Assembly (NCBI GenBank): GCA_963799365.1
Contig: CAWCWV010000007.1
Coordinates: 159,000 to 222,999, forward strand
Reading direction: 5' to 3'
DNA: 64,000 nucleotides
From: Marinirhabdus sp963799365
GTDB taxonomy: Bacteria; Bacteroidota; Bacteroidia; Flavobacteriales; Flavobacteriaceae
Shown: in pieces, positions 59,425 through 64,000 of the stretch
Layout: every line of letters starts with the position of its first letter
Numbering within the stretch: the first letter of the stretch is position 1
Program-made: the position numbers and the translations under genes
Notes under the pieces: model-generated
What the model was told of the DNA's origin: nothing
What the model saw: only the letters and a program-made list of their open reading frames with translations
Database searches by the model: none

Positions 59425-62058
59425 TTAGTTATTAAGGGAGTCTTTTTTCTTCCCAAACAGCCCGCCAAAAATATCTTTTACCAGTTCGGTGGGATCAGTT
59501 TTGGGAGTTCCTGTATTGTTAGTATTTGTAGAATCTTTTGGTTTGTTGCCACCACCAATTAGATCCTTTAAAATATCTGTTCCTTTATCTTTTAAGTCGT
59601 TTTTCTGCTTTTCAATTAATTTTTGGGTAAGTGTTGTCACAGCAGCTTTTGTATCTACTGAAATTTTAGGATTAGACATTGTCCCATTAAGACCAATAGG
59701 CAAACTTACCTTTGTGTTTTCCGCTTCTGAAGGGTCTAGTTTCGATAATAGATTGTTTATTTCACCCCCTAAGTATTTTGCTGGAACATCTAGGTTCACA
59801 TTATAATTAATACTTTTATCCAGACTATGCGTTCCGGCTACAGTTACTCCAATCCCCTTTACATCAAAATTGAATGGCTGTACTTCTATGTTTCCATTAT
59901 TAAATTTAAGTACCGTGCTTACGTCGCGAAGACTCAGTTTATCAAGATTTAAGAACTTTATTTGTTCTCCTAATTTTGAAAGTAACGGACTTTTATTTTT
60001 ATCCACTTCTGCTGTGATAATTTGTGCAAGGGCGTTACCTGCTATTGTAGTAAGCTTTGGTGTTAAGTTATTGTTGAGTTCTCCATTCAGATTAATTTTG
60101 GTATTTAAATTTCCTTGAAGTGATTGTGCAATGGGTGCGAGAAAATTCAACAAATCTAATTGCTGAAAAGAGCTGGCAATGTCAATTTTACTCAAGTCAA
60201 GATCCATTACAAAAGTGGGTGTGTTGTTTTTTGTTGAAACATTGCCCGAAACTGCTACATTTCCGCCTAAAAGTGATGAAGTTACATTGTTTAAGCTCGC
60301 CGTTTCATTTTTAATAGATACACTTCCTTTTGCGTTATCCAGCGTGAGATCATCATAAATAACTTTGTTTGCTGTAAAAGCAAGCGTTGCATCCAAAAAA
60401 TCAGGAATTTTAAAACTTTCTTCTTTGGCGACAGGAGATCTATTAGAGGTGCCTTCTGCATTTTCTCCCCCTTCAGCAGTCTCTTTGGCCATAAAATCGT
60501 TTAGGTTAAAGGTGTTTGAAGTTACATTAAAAGTTCCCTTTAAATCTTGTTTCGAGAGTAGCCAAGGAACGAGATTTTGAATATCTCCATTGGCTTGCAC
60601 ATCTGTCCCGCCAGTAGTAGCAGTCATTTCATTGAGCCTGATATTATTTCCGGGGGACATCGTAATAGCTGCATTCCCAATATTAATAGGATTTTTAAAG
60701 GCCGCGTCTGTATAGGTAAAATCACGTAAACTGGCAGTACCATTGGTTTTTATATTTTGATATTGTTCGTTTTCTACTGAAGCCATATCGAAGTTAGTAG
60801 TGACATCTGCTTTAAAAATACCCCGTAATGGTTGTTCCATTTCAATAGGAAGTACCTGGTCTATGTTGGCCAGATTTAGGGTTCCTTTTAAAGCTAAATT
60901 TACCAGGGCATTTTCAGTTAAATTCCGAATACTTCCATGGGCAGTGAATAACTCATCGTCGATTTTAAAAGTAAGGTTCCCTATGTTTAGATAGGTGTCC
61001 TTCAGCAAACCAGTTTCATTCATTAAATCTGCATTAATAGTAATGTTTCTAACGGTTTTTGGCAAGTCTGGGTATTTGAAGGAAGCGTTTGTACTTCGCA
61101 CTTTTATGTCCATAGTTGGGATGCGCTCTTCGTCAATAATTCCTTTTAATTTTCCGTCCACAGTAAAATCTCCTGTAGTGGTGACGCCGTCCAATTCTTT
61201 TACATATATCTTCGGAATAACGGCTAGGAAGTTTTTAAAATCTGAAGAAGGTGTCTTAAACGTTAAGTCAATTTCGTTATTATTTTCATTTACTTTTACA
61301 AACCCATTAAAAGTTAGCGGGAGGTCGTTAATCTTGGCTTCGTTTTCTAAAAAAGTATATTTAAGATTTTTAAGATCTAATTTGAAATTGGCATCTAAGG
61401 ATACTTTGTTATTGTTTAAATATTCAATATCGCCCAATTTAAAAGAGACCAACGCATCTGTTTTGGTAGTCAGGTTGGATATATCCAAGGAAAAATCTCC
61501 ATCGCCTTCGTGGTTTACTTCTGTAAGGGTTAAGTAGGTTTTTGTGGCTTCGTCCCTATAATTAATTCGGGAGTTGTTTATTTCATAATGTTGCAAATCG
61601 AAAACAAACCCTCTTTCTTCTGCTGTTGCATTTTTGTCTGCTATAGGAGCGTCAGTTTTCACGGCAACGTCATAATTTGCATTCCCCAAGCTGTCTATTT
61701 TAATATTTACAAATGTATTGTCTAGCTGCAAAGCATCAATTTTTATAGCTTCATTGCTACTTTTAAACAATTGAGAGATGCCCATGTTTATTTTTAGAGA
61801 TTGTCCGCTGGCCAGGGTATCTCCTGCAAACGGAGCTTTATTGATAACTGTAAAATCCTTTATAACTACGGCTGCATTAGGAAAACTTCGAAACAAACTA
61901 AGATCGAGTTCTTCCCAGGCTACAGTAGCATTCAAATTTTTGTTGATGTTCTTTTTCAGTAAATCTTCTATTGTGCCTTTAAACAAAAAAGGTGCAAGTG
62001 CTAATAAGACGATAATCAGTCCTAAAACGATTCCTAAAATTTTCAATATCTTTTTCAT
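59425..62058 (-). CDS. AsmA-like large envelope protein (877 aa)
   Basis: N-terminal helix anchor (MKKILKILGIVLGLIIVLLA), then a long beta-rich periplasmic region with the AsmA-like pattern (WEELDLSLFRSFPNAAVVIKDF near the N-terminus; NLDVPAKYLGGEINNLLSKL and VSLPIGLNGTMSNPKISVDT near the C-terminus), ending in a Lys/Asn/Thr-rich tail. AsmA-type proteins are lipid-transport bridges between the inner and outer membrane. It is 17 nt downstream of the YhhQ-like gene, probably one operon. Length is large but normal for flavobacterial AsmA. Confidence 0.88.
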   Translation of the reverse strand: MKKILKILGIVLGLIIVLLALAPFLFKGTIEDLLKKNINKNLNATVAWEELDLSLFRSFPNAAVVIKDFTVINKAPFAGDTLASGQSLKINMGISQLFKSSNEAIKIDALQLDNTFVNIKIDSLGNANYDVAVKTDAPIADKNATAEERGFVFDLQHYEINNSRINYRDEATKTYLTLTEVNHEGDGDFSLDISNLTTKTDALVSFKLGDIEYLNNNKVSLDANFKLDLKNLKYTFLENEAKINDLPLTFNGFVKVNENNNEIDLTFKTPSSDFKNFLAVIPKIYVKELDGVTTTGDFTVDGKLKGIIDEERIPTMDIKVRSTNASFKYPDLPKTVRNITINADLMNETGLLKDTYLNIGNLTFKIDDELFTAHGSIRNLTENALVNLALKGTLNLANIDQVLPIEMEQPLRGIFKADVTTNFDMASVENEQYQNIKTNGTASLRDFTYTDAAFKNPINIGNAAITMSPGNNIRLNEMTATTGGTDVQANGDIQNLVPWLLSKQDLKGTFNVTSNTFNLNDFMAKETAEGGENAEGTSNRSPVAKEESFKIPDFLDATLAFTANKVIYDDLTLDNAKGSVSIKNETASLNNVTSSLLGGNVAVSGNVSTKNNTPTFVMDLDLSKIDIASSFQQLDLLNFLAPIAQSLQGNLNTKINLNGELNNNLTPKLTTIAGNALAQIITAEVDKNKSPLLSKLGEQIKFLNLDKLSLRDVSTVLKFNNGNIEVQPFNFDVKGIGVTVAGTHSLDKSINYNVNLDVPAKYLGGEINNLLSKLDPSEAENTKVSLPIGLNGTMSNPKISVDTKAAVTTLTQKLIEKQKNDLKDKGTDILKDLIGGGNKPKDSTNTNNTGTPKTDPTELVKDIFGGLFGKKKDSLNN

Positions 62059-62075
62059 TGTATTTTTTATTTTAT

Positions 62076-62837
62076 TTATTCATCAATGATTTCTGTGTGT
62101 TGATTCGATGGAGCATCGTACCTAAGGTCGAGCTCTTCTCCCATTCCTAATCCAAATCTTTTCCGGAGGGCGTAGACACTTGCATACAAAAATGGTGTGT
62201 CTAATGCGGCTATCAATACCTTAAATAAAAAACCACTTAATAATAAAGTGCTAAACAACTGCCACTCAATCTTCCCGAAGAGACACAGTAACAATAATAC
62301 CGCGAACGTATCAACAAATTGTGACAGAAACGTAGAGAAATTATTACGTAACCATAGGTGTTTTCCTTTTGTAAGGCGTTTCCAGAAATGAAACAACTGT
62401 ATGTCTATATATTGAGCCAATAAATACGCCATCATTGAAGCAAAAACTGCAATTGCTGTAGCGCCAAATACCTTGCTAAACAATACATTGTCGATGGGAC
62501 TCCAGATAGTTGCCGGAACGACATCTGCTATATACACAATTATTAAGGAAAATAGTGAGGCGAAAATCCCTGCTGTTACTACTTGGTTTGCCTTTTTCCT
62601 CCCGTATACTTCGCTAATAACGTCTGTGATTAAAAAAGTAATGGGGTAAGGTAGTATACCTACTGAAATTTCAAAGGTGTATAAGCCAAAGAAATCCCAG
62701 GTAAAAAATTTCTGAAATATTAAGTTTCCAACAACCAGTGCAGAAATGAACATCGTTCCCAAAATGAAGTAGATACGTTGCGCTAACAAGATGTCTTTAA
62801 TGGGAAGCTGCTTCAAATCTTCTAGTTTGTAGTACAA
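62076..62837 (-). CDS. Queuosine precursor transporter, YhhQ family (253 aa)
   Basis: Six-helix VUT/YhhQ-family transporter that takes up queuosine precursors (preQ0/preQ1). Recognised by YPITFLITDVISEVYGRKKA and by the late SQFVDTFAVLLLLC and DTPFLYASVYALRKRF. Start is uncertain: the frame opens with TTG at 62837, which overlaps a TATCTTTG box (plus 62835-62842); a TTG at 62816 (KQLPIKDILL) is the alternative if that box is the -7 element. The next ATG is at residue 29, inside the first helix. First gene before AsmA; divergent from folK. Confidence 0.88.
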   Translation of the reverse strand: MYYKLEDLKQLPIKDILLAQRIYFILGTMFISALVVGNLIFQKFFTWDFFGLYTFEISVGILPYPITFLITDVISEVYGRKKANQVVTAGIFASLFSLIIVYIADVVPATIWSPIDNVLFSKVFGATAIAVFASMMAYLLAQYIDIQLFHFWKRLTKGKHLWLRNNFSTFLSQFVDTFAVLLLLCLFGKIEWQLFSTLLLSGFLFKVLIAALDTPFLYASVYALRKRFGLGMGEELDLRYDAPSNQHTEIIDE

Positions 62838-62842
62838 AGATA

Positions 62843-64000
62843 ATGGTCAGTCTCTTTGTTTTCCTTAATTTCGTCTTAAAACAAAAAACCTCGCCTATCA
62901 GCCATAATAACAACATATACTTATCTTTAGGGAGCAATATTGGTAACCGTTTTGAGTATTTACAGCAAGCGGTAGACGCTATATTCGTTGAAATAGGTAC
63001 CCTGCATAAAATATCTTCGGTATATGAAACTCCAGCGATGGGTTTTGATGGCGATGCCTTTTTAAACTGTGTGCTTTGGGTTCGTTCTTCACTAACAGCG
63101 AAACAAACGTTGAAAGCGCTTCAGAAAATTGAAAAGAAACTAGGGAGGGAACGTAAGAAAATTTCGAAAGGCTATGCATCTCGTACCATCGACATAGATA
63201 TATTGCTTTTTAACGATGCGATACTATCTGAAAAGGGGTTGGAAGTACCCCATCCCAGAATGCGGGAACGTACTTTTGTATTGCAGCCGTTGGCCGAATT
63301 AAATGGACAATTGGTACATCCAGTATCACAGCAAAACGTGATAAAAATGTTGTCACAGACAAAAGGTGAAGGTATCATCATCAAACAATCTAAATGGTTG
63401 AGGAATCCTAAGCAGGATTACGATATTTCCAAGCTAAATTATATTGCTATAGAAGGTAACATAGGCGCCGGGAAAACAAGCCTGGCAACTAAAATAGCAG
63501 CCGATTTCAACGCAAAACTTATCTTGGAACGGTTTAAGGACAATCCGTTTTTACCTAAGTTTTATGAAGACCAGTCACGGTATGCTTTTCCGTTGGAAAT
63601 GTCTTTTCTCGCAGATCGCTATCTACAGTTATTGGAAGATATCACACAATTCGATTTGTTTCAGGAATGCGTGATTAGCGATTATGATGCTTATAAATCG
63701 CTCATCTTTGCCAAAGTTACACTGGCCGATGAAGAGTATAACCTGTATAAGAAGCTTTTCAATTTAATGCATAAAGAGTTGCCAAAGCCAGATATATACG
63801 TGTATTTATACCAGAATACGGACAGGCTTCTTGAGAACATCCAAAAACGTGGTAGGAAGTATGAAAAAGGTATCGCCCCGGAGTATCTCAACAAAATAAA
63901 CGAAGGCTACTTCGAGTTTATCAAAACCCAACCGCAGGAAAAAGTGAAAATAATCGATGTTTCAGAAATAGATTTTGTGAAGAATAGAAAGGATTATCTT
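62843..64000 (+). CDS. folK: FolK-deoxynucleoside kinase fusion (partial, continues past window)
   Basis: Open to the last base, so the 3' end is missing; 386 codons are visible. N-terminal half (about residues 25-185) is 6-hydroxymethyl-dihydropterin pyrophosphokinase: IYLSLGSNIGNRFEYLQQAV, TPAMGFDGDAFLNCVLWV, RTIDIDILLFND and VPHPRMRERTFVLQPL. C-terminal half (from about 205) is a deoxynucleoside kinase: P-loop IEGNIGAGKTSLATKI, ERFKDNPFLPKFYED, and SFLADRYLQLLEDI. The only in-frame ATG is 62843 (MVSLFVFLNFV); a shorter start nearer the FolK core is not seen. Links folate synthesis with nucleoside salvage in one chain; the fusion recurs in Bacteroidota. Confidence 0.85.
   Translation, partial: MVSLFVFLNFVLKQKTSPISHNNNIYLSLGSNIGNRFEYLQQAVDAIFVEIGTLHKISSVYETPAMGFDGDAFLNCVLWVRSSLTAKQTLKALQKIEKKLGRERKKISKGYASRTIDIDILLFNDAILSEKGLEVPHPRMRERTFVLQPLAELNGQLVHPVSQQNVIKMLSQTKGEGIIIKQSKWLRNPKQDYDISKLNYIAIEGNIGAGKTSLATKIAADFNAKLILERFKDNPFLPKFYEDQSRYAFPLEMSFLADRYLQLLEDITQFDLFQECVISDYDAYKSLIFAKVTLADEEYNLYKKLFNLMHKELPKPDIYVYLYQNTDRLLENIQKRGRKYEKGIAPEYLNKINEGYFEFIKTQPQEKVKIIDVSEIDFVKNRKDYL

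Overview
The window is AT-rich chromosomal DNA from a gliding-type member of the Flavobacteriaceae (phylum Bacteroidota). The evidence is a RemB-like gliding protein, a T9SS type B sorting-domain protein followed by a PorP/SprF-like protein, a PorG-like protein, several TAnnTTTG promoter boxes with TTG elements upstream, TPR-AraC and LytS/LytTR regulators, and a FolK-deoxynucleoside kinase fusion. No rRNA, tRNA, phage, insertion sequence or CRISPR array was seen. Coding density is high, and most of the window is housekeeping or envelope biology.

Layout. 1-3.8 kb: two TonB-family proteins, then a RemB-like barrel protein that itself starts with a TonB-C-like domain. 3.85-5.0 kb: a secreted metallo-beta-lactamase-fold hydrolase. 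5.1-10.4 kb: cytochrome oxidase assembly and small subunits (heme O synthase, two subunit III proteins, subunit IV, a cysteine-less SCO-like protein, a true SCO protein, a DUF420/CtaM-like protein and a small CxxC membrane protein). 10.6-18.5 kb: a MacB-type ABC export locus (ATPase, two permeases, two adaptors around one TolC), ending with tsaB. 18.5-22.6 kb: three paralogous secreted proteins of unknown function around a membrane-anchored TPR-AraC regulator. 22.9-27.3 kb: MscS channel, DUF255 thioredoxin-like protein, dodecin and an Nfu protein with a duplicated N-terminal domain.

27.4-34.7 kb: a giant repeat protein (14 repeats, type B T9SS C-terminus) broken by one frameshift, followed by a PorP/SprF-like gene. 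34.8-39.1 kb: a VWA lipoprotein and a LytS/LytTR-type sensor-regulator pair. 39.3-47.3 kb, minus strand: CBS protein, NAD kinase, PorG-like protein, UppS, BamA, two OmpH/Skp proteins and glutamate racemase, which together form an outer-membrane and cell-wall biogenesis block. 47.6-52.4 kb: pdxJ plus a hydrolase, a FadL-like porin plus an SGNH lipoprotein, and a small holin-like membrane protein. 52.5-55.8 kb: tig-clpP-clpX. 55.9-64 kb: a small lipoprotein, a GH3-family enzyme, a DUF2797 protein, a decayed LysE-like gene, an AsmA-like protein, a YhhQ-like transporter, and the FolK-dNK fusion, which runs off the end of the window.

The most unusual points are: (i) the two-paralog/one-regulator locus with a matching 16-nt element at nearly the same distance upstream of two of the paralog starts; (ii) the frameshift in an otherwise intact 6.3-kb surface-protein gene; (iii) three consecutive genes sharing the TonB-C-like domain with a conserved cysteine pair; (iv) the SCO-like protein that has lost its metal-binding cysteines next to an intact SCO; (v) a LysE-like pseudogene readable only across three frames. 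I did not find a wholly new defence or mobile system.
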